The notes under the pieces: generated by a model
The model's database searches: none
Seen by the model: only the letters and a program-made list of their open reading frames with translations
What the model was told of the DNA's origin: nothing
NCBI RefSeq assembly: GCF_014860165.1
Contig: NZ_JACZKG010000008.1
Location: 1-64,000, forward strand
DNA: 64,000 bases
Direction: 5' to 3'
Source: Devosia sp.
GTDB taxonomy: Bacteria; Pseudomonadota; Alphaproteobacteria; Rhizobiales; Devosiaceae
Part shown: piece after piece, positions 35,309-42,989 of the stretch
Layout of the letters: each line of letters opens with the position of its first letter
Position numbering within the stretch: position 1 is the stretch's first letter
Made by a program: the position numbers and the translations under genes

Positions 35309-36192
35309 GCATCGTTCGTGCCTGTACCAGGCGGCCGGCCCAGATGGGTCGGCCGCTTTTCGTTGAGCATGGATTCGATATGGTCTTCGAACAGCAGGCC
35401 AGGTCGTGCCGCCAGTGCTGCTTGATAGAGCGCTTCGGCCCGCAGCGAGATGCGCAGGAACTCGGCGATGCCATCGACCTGCTGTGCGGGTAATCCGTAG
35501 TGACCGGTTGCGAGGCGGCGCAGGATCTCGGTCTTTGACGCGATCATGCCCGCGGCGACGTTCTTGCCGTTGCTCATTGAGCTGGAGCGCTTGACGTAAT
35601 CATGCAGCGGCGTGCCCAGATGCATGGAGGTCGGCGCGGTGCGGTAGAGCTGCAGCAGGAATTCGAGATCGGTCATGTTGCTCATGGTGGGATCGTAGCG
35701 CCCGTCGGCGCGGCGCCGATCCCAGACGATCATGGAATCCATGGAGAGGCTGACCCATTTGTGCGTGCCGGCCGACAAGACAAGGTCAGGGCCATCGCCG
35801 ACATTGCGGAGGTGACGGAAGTCGTCGGTCATCACATCGAGGGCGGTCGAGACGATGGCGTGTTCAGCCAGGGCGGCGACAGCCAGCTCAAGCTTGCGGG
35901 GCTTCAGCCGGTCATCGGCATCAAGGATAGCGGCACAGGGCCCGGTGATCTGCTCAAGCGCCACATTGCGGGCAATGGAGGCGCCGCGGCCGCTGCCGCC
36001 GCTGGAAAGGAAGCGGAAGCGGGGATCGCTGATACCGGCCGCAGCGAGGTAGGCCTGGTAATCGAAACCGTCATCGGCGACGAGCCAGAGCTGCCAATCG
36101 GGATAGGTCTGGGCCAGCAGGCTCTGCACCGTGTTGACGATGGTCGCCTGCGCCTTCCAGGCGGGCGTGATGACAGCAACGGTCTGATCCAT
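35305..36192 (-). CDS. Family 2 glycosyltransferase
   Basis: The 295-residue product starts MDQTVAVITPAWKAQATIVNTVQSLLAQTYPDWQLWLVADDG, the GT-A opening of GT2 enzymes. The GASIARNVALEQ motif follows, then the metal-binding AAILDADDRLKP (DxD) and TDLEFLLQLYRTAP. It probably transfers a sugar to a surface polysaccharide or lipid. It has no membrane segment. It stands alone and its substrate is not known. Confidence 0.88.
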   Translation of the reverse strand: MDQTVAVITPAWKAQATIVNTVQSLLAQTYPDWQLWLVADDGFDYQAYLAAAGISDPRFRFLSSGGSGRGASIARNVALEQITGPCAAILDADDRLKPRKLELAVAALAEHAIVSTALDVMTDDFRHLRNVGDGPDLVLSAGTHKWVSLSMDSMIVWDRRRADGRYDPTMSNMTDLEFLLQLYRTAPTSMHLGTPLHDYVKRSSSMSNGKNVAAGMIASKTEILRRLATGHYGLPAQQVDGIAEFLRISLRAEALYQAALAARPGLLFEDHIESMLNEKRPTHLGRPPGTGTNDA

Positions 36193-36315
36193 GAAGTGGT
36201 TCCCCGGGCACTCTTGAATGGAACGATGGCTTGTCCCATATCTTCGGCAAGCGCGTGATGCCAAGGTTTGACGGGTCCGCGCCGATACGTTGCTTGATAC
36301 TCAAGGACGGCGTGA

Positions 36316-36735
36316 ATGTCGCGTATTTCAGTGTTTTCGGCTCCCTTTCTCCTCGGCTTCGACAGCTTCGAGGAGCGTGTCGATCGGCTGGCCAAGTCCG
36401 CTGACGGCTACCCGCCCTACAATATCGAGCGCACCATCGATGCCGAAGGAACCGAGCGGTTCCTGGTCTCCATCGCCGTTGCCGGCTTTGGCGCCAGCGA
36501 ACTCGAGGTGCTGGCCGAGGACAACCAGATCGTGGTCCGCGGCAAGCAGAAGGATGAGCCGGGACGCGAGTTCCTGCATCGCGGCATCGCCGCGCGGCAG
36601 TTTCAGCGTTCGTTCATATTGGCTGATGGCATGATAGTGCGGGATGCAACTTTAGGGCATGGTATGCTCGTTGTTGCTGTAGAGCGTCCCCGGACGCCCA
36701 AGATCGCCCGACGTATCGAGATTCGCTCACTATGA
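36316..36735 (+). CDS. Small heat-shock protein (Hsp20/IbpA family)
   Basis: The 139-residue chaperone has the alpha-crystallin core (YNIERTIDAEGTERFLVSIAVAGFGASELEVLAEDNQIVVRGKQK, FLHRGIAARQFQRSFILADGMIVRDATLGHGMLVVAVER). It holds unfolding proteins in oligomers. It forms an operon with the DUF1150 gene 15 bp downstream, a pairing common in alphaproteobacteria. I could not identify a clear RpoH promoter or RNA thermometer in the upstream 120 bp. Confidence 0.94.
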   Translation: MSRISVFSAPFLLGFDSFEERVDRLAKSADGYPPYNIERTIDAEGTERFLVSIAVAGFGASELEVLAEDNQIVVRGKQKDEPGREFLHRGIAARQFQRSFILADGMIVRDATLGHGMLVVAVERPRTPKIARRIEIRSL

Positions 36736-36750
36736 GGAAAGGGCCGACAA

Positions 36751-37038
36751 ATGTTTGAAAAACGCAATGACGAGGCCGCAGCCGAGGCGCTGATCCATCC
36801 CCTCAAGTCGCTGACGCGGGCGCAGTTCGCTGCCCTGGGTGGCGATGCGGTGGCCTATGTCCGTCCAGTGCGCGGCGCTGTTCTCTCGATGATGATCCAC
36901 GATGCCGAATTCGATGCCACCACCGAATACCAACTGGTGATGAGCGCCGACGGCACGCCGTTGCTGGTGACCGACACCGAGGATGCCGTGGCCGAGTGGC
37001 TGGGCGACAAGAATCTGGGGCTGGCGACGCTGCATTAG
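36751..37038 (+). CDS. DUF1150 family protein
   Basis: The 95-residue product (FEKRNDEAAAEALIHPLKSLTRAQFAALGGDAVAYVRPVRG...YQLVMSADGTPLLVTDTEDAVAEWLGDKNLGLATLH) matches DUF1150, found next to Hsp20 genes in Rhizobiales and Rhodobacterales. Function is not established; co-expression suggests a stress role. Start is behind AGGAAAGGGCCGACAA. A bidirectional terminator lies beyond the repeat downstream. Confidence 0.9.
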   Translation: MFEKRNDEAAAEALIHPLKSLTRAQFAALGGDAVAYVRPVRGAVLSMMIHDAEFDATTEYQLVMSADGTPLLVTDTEDAVAEWLGDKNLGLATLH

Positions 37039-37057
37039 CGTGGGTCCAATACCGAAC

Positions 37058-37131
37058 GTCATCACCCGGCTTTTCCGGGTGGTCCATTAGGCCCAAGCAA
37101 GATGGATTGCCCGGACAAGCCGGGCAATGAC
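37058..37131. repeat. Double-hairpin intergenic repeat with compensating changes
   Basis: Two 30-nt arms (37058-37087 and 37102-37131) are approximate inverse complements. Each forms its own hairpin: CACCCGG...CCGGGTG in the left, TGCCCGG...CCGGGCA in the right. The differences between arms keep pairing within each hairpin, so structure rather than sequence seems to be preserved. GTCATTGCCCGG-type palindromes are widespread in alphaproteobacteria. Confidence 0.8.
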
Positions 37132-37146
37132 TATGGCAATACGAAA

Positions 37147-37180
37147 GGCCCGCGCCTGGAGGCGCGGGCCTCGTTGTTTG
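37147..37180. terminator. Bidirectional terminator between DUF1150 gene and ptsN
   Basis: A perfect 10-bp stem GGCCCGCGCC (37147-37156) / GGCGCGGGCC (37161-37170) has a TGGA loop. On the plus strand TCGTTGTTTG follows; on the minus strand TTTCGT follows. It serves the two convergent transcripts. Confidence 0.85.
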
Positions 37181-37191
37181 CCCGATGCCAG

Positions 37192-37659
37192 TCAGGCGGC
37201 GTAGTGGGTGGCGACCGGGGCGGTGAAGATGGCGTGCAGTTGCGCCGGGTCGGTGGCCGCCCGCAGGTCCTCGACCACCGTCTCGGTACGCAGCAGGCGG
37301 GCAACGCGCGACAGGGCCTTGAGGTGATCGGCGCCGGCGCCCGTGGGCGCCAGCAGCATCACCACGATATCGACCGGCTGGTCATCGACCGAATCGAAGT
37401 CGATCGGCTGATCCAGCCGCGCGACCAGCGCGGTGACATCGTTGAGGCCGGCGATCTTGCCATGCGGGATGGCGATGCCATTGCCCAACCCGGTCGAGCC
37501 CAGCGCTTCACGGTTGGTGATCGCCTCGCGGATTTCCGCCGCATCGTGCCCGGTGATCTCGGCTGCCCGCTCGGCAAGGTCTTCAAATAGCTGGCGTTTT
37601 GTTTTTACGCCAGTGCAACAAAGCACCGCGCGCTTAGCCAGGATATCGGCCAATTCCAT
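37192..37659 (-). CDS. ptsN: PTS IIA-like nitrogen regulatory protein (EIIA-Ntr)
   Basis: The 155-residue protein carries the phosphorylated His in GLGNGIAIPHGKI and the EIIA-2 fold (LDQPIDFDSVDDQPVDIVVMLLAPTGAGADHLKALSRVARLLR). EIIA-Ntr receives phosphate through PtsP-NPr and links nitrogen state to potassium uptake and metabolism. It follows hpf and rpoN on the same strand, the classic rpoN-hpf-ptsN order. The start MELADILAKRAVLC is well supported. Confidence 0.96.
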   Translation of the reverse strand: MELADILAKRAVLCCTGVKTKRQLFEDLAERAAEITGHDAAEIREAITNREALGSTGLGNGIAIPHGKIAGLNDVTALVARLDQPIDFDSVDDQPVDIVVMLLAPTGAGADHLKALSRVARLLRTETVVEDLRAATDPAQLHAIFTAPVATHYAA

Positions 37660-37707
37660 TAAGTCTGCCCTAGGATAAACTCAGCTGATGTTTGGCGCGG
37701 GAGCCGC

Positions 37708-38283
37708 TCAATTGGTCCCGAGGGCCGGGTCAATCCAGCCTATATTGCCATCGGAGCGGCGATAGACCACATTCAGCCCACCATGTCCAGCGTGGCGGAA
37801 CATCACAACCTGGCTACCGGTCAGGTCCAGTTCCATCACCGCTTCCTCAACGCTCAACTGGCGCAGATTCTTGGTGGTTTCGGCAATCACGGGCGGCGCG
37901 TAATCGTCATCGAGCTCTTCCAGATCATCGGAGGCGCCGAAAACGGTGTACTGGGCGGTCAAGTCATCGGCGCTGCCATTGGCGCCGCGCGGGCGCTGCT
38001 TGAGCCGGCGATTGTAGCGGCGCAGGCGCTTTTCGATATTGAGCGCCATGACTTCATAGGCACTGGTGGCGTCGCCGCCCTGGGCACTGGCCTGCAGGGT
38101 GGCGCCGGAATCCAGGTGAACCACGCAATCGGCCCGGAAGCCGATGCCATCGGGGGTGAGGGTGAGATGTCCGTCATAGCCGCCGTCGAAATATTTGCCG
38201 ACCACGGCCGCGAAATGATCCTCCGCCTTGCCACGCAGGGCGTCGCCAACATCCATGTTCTTTCCCGAAACGCGTAAAGTCAT
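37708..38283 (-). CDS. hpf: Long-form ribosome hibernation promoting factor
   Basis: The 191-residue product has the N-terminal ribosome-binding domain (LRVSGKNMDVGDALRGKAEDHFAAVVGKYFDGGYDGHLTLTPD...VHLDSGATLQASAQGGDATSAYEVMALNIEKRLRRYNRRLKQR). A linker and the C-terminal dimerisation domain follow (LSVEEAVMELDLTGSQVVMFRHAGHGGLNVVYRRSDGNIGWIDP). This long form makes 100S ribosome dimers in stationary phase. The start follows AAGGAAGAGGAAGCC. Confidence 0.95.
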   Translation of the reverse strand: MTLRVSGKNMDVGDALRGKAEDHFAAVVGKYFDGGYDGHLTLTPDGIGFRADCVVHLDSGATLQASAQGGDATSAYEVMALNIEKRLRRYNRRLKQRPRGANGSADDLTAQYTVFGASDDLEELDDDYAPPVIAETTKNLRQLSVEEAVMELDLTGSQVVMFRHAGHGGLNVVYRRSDGNIGWIDPALGTN

Positions 38284-38686
38284 GGCTTCCTCTTCCTTCT
38301 GTCGTTTGTGTGACGCGAGGATCTCGAAAGCCGGTTCCCGGTTTCGGGATCACGTCTGCTGCCTACCCTTTGCATGTGGGTAGCCAACAGGGGCGATGCT
38401 AGACCCGCCCACGCCGGTGACGCAATGCGCAAGACCCTTATCGGGTTCGTTTATGCCTTGGACATCGCCACACAATGGCCTTAGCCTTCGCGGGCGGTTA
38501 AGGCGGGCATGGTGATTTGCGGTGGGTAGCGCCCGTGAATGACCCCCGCCACATACTCGATCGTCACCCCCGGGCTTGACCCGAGGGTGTTGCGCTTGCG
38601 GATCGTGCTGCAAGTGAAGAGCCCTCGGGTAAGGCCCGAGGGGTGACGGCCGGTGGGTAGACGGACCCACGGTGGGCTGTAGCCCG
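38284..38686. other. 403-bp gene-less gap between rpoN and hpf
   Basis: No credible gene is seen. The gap should hold the hpf promoter, and near 38362-38384 a CTACCC/GGGTAG hairpin. It also holds an inverted repeat at 38562-38648 (separate entry). The gap means that hpf-ptsN may be expressed apart from rpoN. Confidence 0.6.
38562..38648. repeat. Intergenic inverted repeat (CGTCACCCC...GGGGTGACG)
   Basis: The left arm 38562-38589 and right arm 38622-38648 are complementary at most positions. Each arm also folds on itself (CCCGGGCTTGACCCGAGGG; CCCTCGGGTAAGGCCCGAGGG). It has the same double-hairpin form as the repeats at 37058 and 40336. Confidence 0.8.
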
Positions 38687-40195
38687 TCAGACCTTTTCCA
38701 GATTCTTCTTCTGCCGCCGCCGGATGACCGAGGAGGGGATGTTCATGCCCTCGCGGTATTTGGCGACGGTGCGGCGGGCGACGTCGATGCCCTGCTCTTT
38801 CTTGAGCATGTCGGCGATGGTGTCGTCGGAGAGGATATCGCTGAGCGCCTCGGCGTCGATGAGCTGGCGGATGCGGTGGCGCACCGCCTCGGCGGAGTGA
38901 TCGCCGCCGCCATCACTCGACGCGATGGCGGTGGTGAAGAAATACTTCATTTCGTAGAGGCCGCGCGGCGTCGCCATATATTTGTTGGAGGTGACGCGGC
39001 TGACGGTAGATTCGTGCATGTCGATGGTCTCGGCCACCATCTTGAGCGTCATGGGCTTGAGATGGGCGATGCCGTGGGTGAGGAAACCATCCTGCTGGCG
39101 CACGATTTCAGCAGCCACCTTGAGAATGGTCTGCGCCCGCTGGTCGAGGCTCTTGGTGAGCCAGTTGGCGGTGGCCAGGCAATCGGAGAGGAAGGCCTTC
39201 TCGGCCGGATTGCGGGTCTTTTTGGTGACCGTGGCATAGTAGACGCGGTTGACCAGCACGCGTGGCAGGGTCTCGGTATTGAGTTCGATCTGCCAGGCGC
39301 CATCAGGACCGCGGCGGACGAAGACATCGGGCACCACCGATTCGACCGGACCGCTGTCGAAAGCCAGACCCGGCTTGGGATCGAGCTGGCGGATTTCGGC
39401 CAGCATATCGACCAGGTCCTCGCGGTCGCAGCCCACGGCCTTCATCAGGCCGGCCATGTTGTGCTCGGCCAGCATGCCGATATTGTCGAGCAGAGCCAGC
39501 ATCATCGGATCGAGGCGATCACGGTCCCGCAGCTGGATGGCGAGGCATTCGGGCACCGAACGGGCAAAGACGCCGACCGGGTCGCAGCCCTGCAGCGCCT
39601 CGAGCACAGCATCGATATCGGCGCGCTCCGCCCCCAGCTGTTCGGCCAGGGCATCGAGATCCGTGGTCAGATAGCCGGCTTCGTTGAGGCCATCGATCAG
39701 GTGTCGGGCGATCAGGCGATCCGCTGGTGTGCGCAGGATCATGTTGGACTGGTTTTCGAGGTGCTCGCTCAACAGCGGGCGGCTGGCGACGAACTGATCG
39801 ATGTCGGGCGCTTCGCCGGCTTCGCTCGAGCCGTTGCGGTCGAGCCGGCTTTGCGGATTGAGCTGGTCCTGCGCCGTCTGGTCGGGAAAGACATTCTCGA
39901 CTGCGGTGTCGTAGCCGGCGGCAATGGAATCGGCGTCCTGGATGCGATCGCCGCGATCGACCGTGTCCTCATAGGCATTGATTTCGGTGGAGCGCTCGGG
40001 GATTTCCGCCGGCTCTGTCTCGCCCGGCTCGCCGCCATCCTCGCGCTCGAGCAGCGGATTGCGCAGCAGTTCGGCATCGACGAAATCGTTGAGTTCGAGA
40101 TGGCTCAGCTGCAGCAGCCGGATCGACTGCATCAGTTGCGGCGTCAGTGTCAGGCTTTGCGCCTGACGAAATTCCAGACGCGGCGAAAGTGACAT
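38687..40195 (-). CDS. rpoN: RNA polymerase sigma-54 factor
   Basis: The 502-residue product starts MSLSPRLEFRQAQSLTLTPQLMQSIRLLQLSHLELNDFVDAELLRNPLLER, the Gln/Leu-rich activator region. An acidic region II follows, then the core-binding domain, and it ends with the DNA-binding RpoN box ARRTVAKYREGMNIPSS. It directs nitrogen and other enhancer-dependent promoters. The upstream frame to 40255 has no conservation. It lies downstream of lptCAB with a palindromic repeat in the gap. Confidence 0.97.
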   Translation of the reverse strand: MSLSPRLEFRQAQSLTLTPQLMQSIRLLQLSHLELNDFVDAELLRNPLLEREDGGEPGETEPAEIPERSTEINAYEDTVDRGDRIQDADSIAAGYDTAVENVFPDQTAQDQLNPQSRLDRNGSSEAGEAPDIDQFVASRPLLSEHLENQSNMILRTPADRLIARHLIDGLNEAGYLTTDLDALAEQLGAERADIDAVLEALQGCDPVGVFARSVPECLAIQLRDRDRLDPMMLALLDNIGMLAEHNMAGLMKAVGCDREDLVDMLAEIRQLDPKPGLAFDSGPVESVVPDVFVRRGPDGAWQIELNTETLPRVLVNRVYYATVTKKTRNPAEKAFLSDCLATANWLTKSLDQRAQTILKVAAEIVRQQDGFLTHGIAHLKPMTLKMVAETIDMHESTVSRVTSNKYMATPRGLYEMKYFFTTAIASSDGGGDHSAEAVRHRIRQLIDAEALSDILSDDTIADMLKKEQGIDVARRTVAKYREGMNIPSSVIRRRQKKNLEKV

Positions 40196-40335
40196 TAAAT
40201 CGTTATCCCTGGCGCGGATACATTGCCGTTTCCGGCGGCTTCCCGGCGGGACCATGACTCAATTTGAGGCACAGGGCAAGTTCTGTGCCAAGTGGTGGCG
40301 CGGCACTAACGTGGACGCAGAACGCCTAACCACTC

Positions 40336-40424
40336 ACGGCGTCATTCCCGCGCAGGCGGGAATCTACCCCTGGGTTTCGCGCTCGGGGAGGCATGGATTC
40401 CCGCCTGCGCGGGAATGACGCCGT
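40336..40424. repeat. Perfect 29-bp inverted repeat upstream of rpoN
   Basis: Arms 40336-40364 and 40396-40424 are exactly complementary over 29 bp and are separated by 31 bp. Each arm contains a local TTCCCGC-GCAG-GCGGGAA hairpin. It lies between lptB and rpoN, so it may shape the 3' end of the lpt mRNA or simply be a recently inserted palindromic element, as its perfection suggests. Confidence 0.9.
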
Positions 40425-40437
40425 TGGCAAGGCGGCG

Positions 40438-41196
40438 CTAGAGCTCAAAACCCTCGCCCAGATAGACCCGGCGCGCGTCGGGGTCGGCGCTGATGGTTTC
40501 GGGGCGGCCCTGGATCATCACCTTGCCGCCATGGATGACATAGGCGCGATCGACCAAGCCCAGGGTTTCGCGCACTGCATGGTCGGTGATCAGCACGCCG
40601 ATGCCGCGGCGGGTGAGCTGGCGCACCAGGCCCTTGACCTCGTTGACCGCGATAGGATCGACGCCGGCAAAGGGTTCGTCGAGCAGCATGAAGACCGGAT
40701 CGGCGGCCAGCGCCCGGGCGATCTCGACGCGGCGGCGTTCGCCGCCCGACAGAGCCAGCGCATTGGCCTTGGCCAGGTGCCGGATGGAGAATTCATCGAG
40801 CAGCGCTTCGAGCCGGGCGTGGCGCTCGTCCCTGTTTTTGACGTGGTTTTCGAGCACGGCGAGAATATTGCCGCGCACGCTGAGGCCACGGAAGATGGAC
40901 GGCTCCTGCGGCAGGTAGCCGATGCCGAGCTGGCCGCGCTGGAACAAGGGCAGGCGGGTGACCTCGCGGCCATCGAGGCTGATGGAGCCGGCATCGGGCT
41001 TCACCAGGCCCATGATCATGGTGAAAACCGTGGTCTTGCCGGCGCCGTTCGGGCCGAGCAGGCCAACGGCCTCGCCGCGGCGCACGGCGATGGAAACATC
41101 GCGCACCACGACGCGCTTGCCGAAGCTCTTGGCCAGGCTATGGGCGACGAGCCACCCGGTCTGGTCGATGCGCGGCTTGCCCTGGGCGTCGGTCAT
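40438..41196 (-). CDS. lptB: LPS export ABC transporter ATPase LptB
   Basis: The 252-residue ATPase has Walker A GPNGAGKTTVF, signature LSGGERRRVEIARALA, Walker B FMLLDEPFAGVD and the switch His in ITDHAVRETL. The extra QEPSIFRGLSVRGN segment is typical of LptB. It powers LPS extraction with LptFG. It overlaps lptA by 4 bp. The order lptC-lptA-lptB-rpoN is the standard rhizobial one. Confidence 0.97.
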   Translation of the reverse strand: MTDAQGKPRIDQTGWLVAHSLAKSFGKRVVVRDVSIAVRRGEAVGLLGPNGAGKTTVFTMIMGLVKPDAGSISLDGREVTRLPLFQRGQLGIGYLPQEPSIFRGLSVRGNILAVLENHVKNRDERHARLEALLDEFSIRHLAKANALALSGGERRRVEIARALAADPVFMLLDEPFAGVDPIAVNEVKGLVRQLTRRGIGVLITDHAVRETLGLVDRAYVIHGGKVMIQGRPETISADPDARRVYLGEGFEL

Positions 41197-41648
41197 TGCG
41201 AGGTGAACACGCCGGTGACGCGCCCGCCGCTGCCGGAGCTGGTGAAGGTGGAGACGTTGGTGGCCAGGTTCACCACCAGCTCGCCGGCCTTGATGGTGCC
41301 GCCGGCATTGATGACCTGGACATTGCCGGTCAGGCGCAGCAGCTGGTCACCCGGGGTGAACACGGCCTGATCGCCGGTGGCATCCTGCTCGTCAGTCTCA
41401 AGGCGCACCGAGCCGGAGGCGACAAAGCTCTCGATATCGCTTGGTCCGGCGTCGCCATAAATGGCGATGACCTTGTTGGCCCAGACCTTGACCGTGGGGT
41501 GGATGACCACGACGTTGCCGGTGAACACAGCCTCCTGGCTCTTCTCGTCAACGGTGAAAAGGTCGGAGGTTATCTGTACCTGCTGCTGGGCGAAGGCGGG
41601 CTGCGCCAGCACGAGCAAAGCGGCAGCCAGCATGAAGCGCATGATCAT
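41193..41648 (-). CDS. lptA: LPS periplasmic transport protein LptA (OstA)
   Basis: The 151-residue protein starts MIMRFMLAAALLVLAQPAFAQQ, a signal peptide. The OstA-like beta-jellyroll follows (ITSDLFTVDEKSQEAVFTGNVVVIHPTVKVWANKVIAIYG...LRLTGNVQVINAGGTIKAGELVVNLATN). It bridges LPS across the periplasm. It overlaps lptC and lptB by 4 bp each, so the three are translated together. Confidence 0.92.
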   Translation of the reverse strand: MIMRFMLAAALLVLAQPAFAQQQVQITSDLFTVDEKSQEAVFTGNVVVIHPTVKVWANKVIAIYGDAGPSDIESFVASGSVRLETDEQDATGDQAVFTPGDQLLRLTGNVQVINAGGTIKAGELVVNLATNVSTFTSSGSGGRVTGVFTSQ

Positions 41649-42298
41649 GGTGTGGACATCGCGGGTTGTTTGGCTCCGGGCGTATCGGGCAAAGTGACGG
41701 TGGCACGCGTGAATGTCCAGACCAGCGCGGCGGCATCATAGGTGAAGCCCTCGGCCTCTAGCTGGGTGCCATCGGCATAGTCGATGTCGACGGGGCCGTT
41801 GCCGGTGAGACGCTGCGCCGCGTAATCGAACACGGTATTGCGCAGAACGCCCGACGTGCCCACGGAGTTGCTGACCCTTGCCACGCCAGCGATTTCCACG
41901 ATCTGACCCGTGGTATCAAGTATGGCGGCGGGCGTTTCGACCAGGATGGTCACGCCATCTGATTTGGCCATGGTCAGGGCCGCGTCGCTGAGACCGATGC
42001 GATCGGTGGCATCGACCGCAGCCCGGGCCGCGGTGGCCGAGACGCGATAGGCGGTGCCATCGTCGAGCACGCCGGAATATTCGGGGGTCTCGACGGTGAC
42101 GCTATCGGGTGAGACCACGATCTGGCTGATGCCGAAGCGAGCCGTCTGGCTCGACGTGTAGATCTGCAGCAGCAGCGCCGACAGCGCCACGGCCCCGAGC
42201 ACGGGTACGCCGACCCGCAGGATCGCCACGATGCGGTTGCGCGCTTGGAGGCGGCGGTAGATCGCCAGACGCTGCGCTGCATCGGCATGCAGGTTCAT
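41645..42298 (-). CDS. lptC: LPS export protein LptC
   Basis: The start at 42298 (MNLHADAAQRLAIYRRLQARNRIVAILRVGVPVLGAVALSALLLQIY) gives 217 residues with one N-terminal membrane anchor (about residues 26-46). The rest is a beta-jellyroll (FGISQIVVSPDSVTVETPEYSGVLDDGTAYRVSATAARAA...TGNGPVDIDYADGTQLEAEGFTYD). It passes LPS from LptBFG to LptA. It lies 13 bp after the RNase D-like gene and overlaps lptA by 4 bp. Confidence 0.9.
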   Translation of the reverse strand: MNLHADAAQRLAIYRRLQARNRIVAILRVGVPVLGAVALSALLLQIYTSSQTARFGISQIVVSPDSVTVETPEYSGVLDDGTAYRVSATAARAAVDATDRIGLSDAALTMAKSDGVTILVETPAAILDTTGQIVEIAGVARVSNSVGTSGVLRNTVFDYAAQRLTGNGPVDIDYADGTQLEAEGFTYDAAALVWTFTRATVTLPDTPGAKQPAMSTP

Positions 42299-42311
42299 GG
42301 GCTCGCGGCCT

Positions 42312-42926
42312 TCAGGTATGGGCGAAGATGTCGGTTTCCTGCCAGCCGAGCAGATCGAGCTCGCAGCGGGTCTTGAGGAAATCGAAACATTGCTGCGCCA
42401 GGTCCATGCGGCCCTCGCGCTTGAGCATGCGATCGAGATGGCGCTTGAGATCATGCAGGTAGAGCACGTCGGAGGCGGCATAATCCAGTTGGGCATCGCT
42501 GAGCTTGTCGGCGCCCCAGTCCGAGCTCTGCTGCTGCTTACTGAGGTCGACATTGAGCAGTTCACGCACCAGGTCCTTGAGGCCATGCCGATCGGTATAG
42601 GTGCGGACGAGCCGGGAGGCGATCTTGGTGCAATAGACCGGGCCGGTGACCACGCCGAAGCGTTGCTTGAGGGCGGCCACGTCGAACCGGGCATAGTGAA
42701 AAATCTTGGTGACACCAGGATCGGCGAGCAGTTTCACCAGATTGGGCGCTTCGGTGGCGCCCTGGGGGATCTGCACGACATCGGCGCTGCCATCGCCAGG
42801 TGAAAGCTGGATGACGCAGAGCCGGTCCCGGTGCGGATCAAGGCCCATGGTCTCGGTATCAACAGCCACTTCGCGGCCGTAGCGGCTGAGATCCGGCAGG
42901 TCGCCGCGGTGCAGTCGGATGGTCAT
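42312..42926 (-). CDS. rnd: RNase D-like 3'-5' exonuclease (single domain)
   Basis: The 204-residue DEDDy-type exonuclease shows VAVDTETMGLDPHRDRLCVIQLSPGDG (DxE), KIFHYARFDVAALKQRFG (Asp) and YAASDVLYLHDLKRHLDRML (YxxxD). It lacks the HRDC domains of full-length RNase D (E. coli about 375 residues), as is usual for this alphaproteobacterial version. It starts the rnd-lptC-lptA-lptB run. A role in tRNA 3' processing is expected by family. Confidence 0.9.
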   Translation of the reverse strand: MTIRLHRGDLPDLSRYGREVAVDTETMGLDPHRDRLCVIQLSPGDGSADVVQIPQGATEAPNLVKLLADPGVTKIFHYARFDVAALKQRFGVVTGPVYCTKIASRLVRTYTDRHGLKDLVRELLNVDLSKQQQSSDWGADKLSDAQLDYAASDVLYLHDLKRHLDRMLKREGRMDLAQQCFDFLKTRCELDLLGWQETDIFAHT

Positions 42927-42989
42927 GGGTCACTCGCAATTGGATTTGTTCCGTGATGACACAGCAACGGGGCGATGGGAAGGCGAAGG

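Noticed and set aside
38672..40192. 506-codon plus-strand frame opposite rpoN
   Set aside because: Antisense of sigma-54; no conserved motif.
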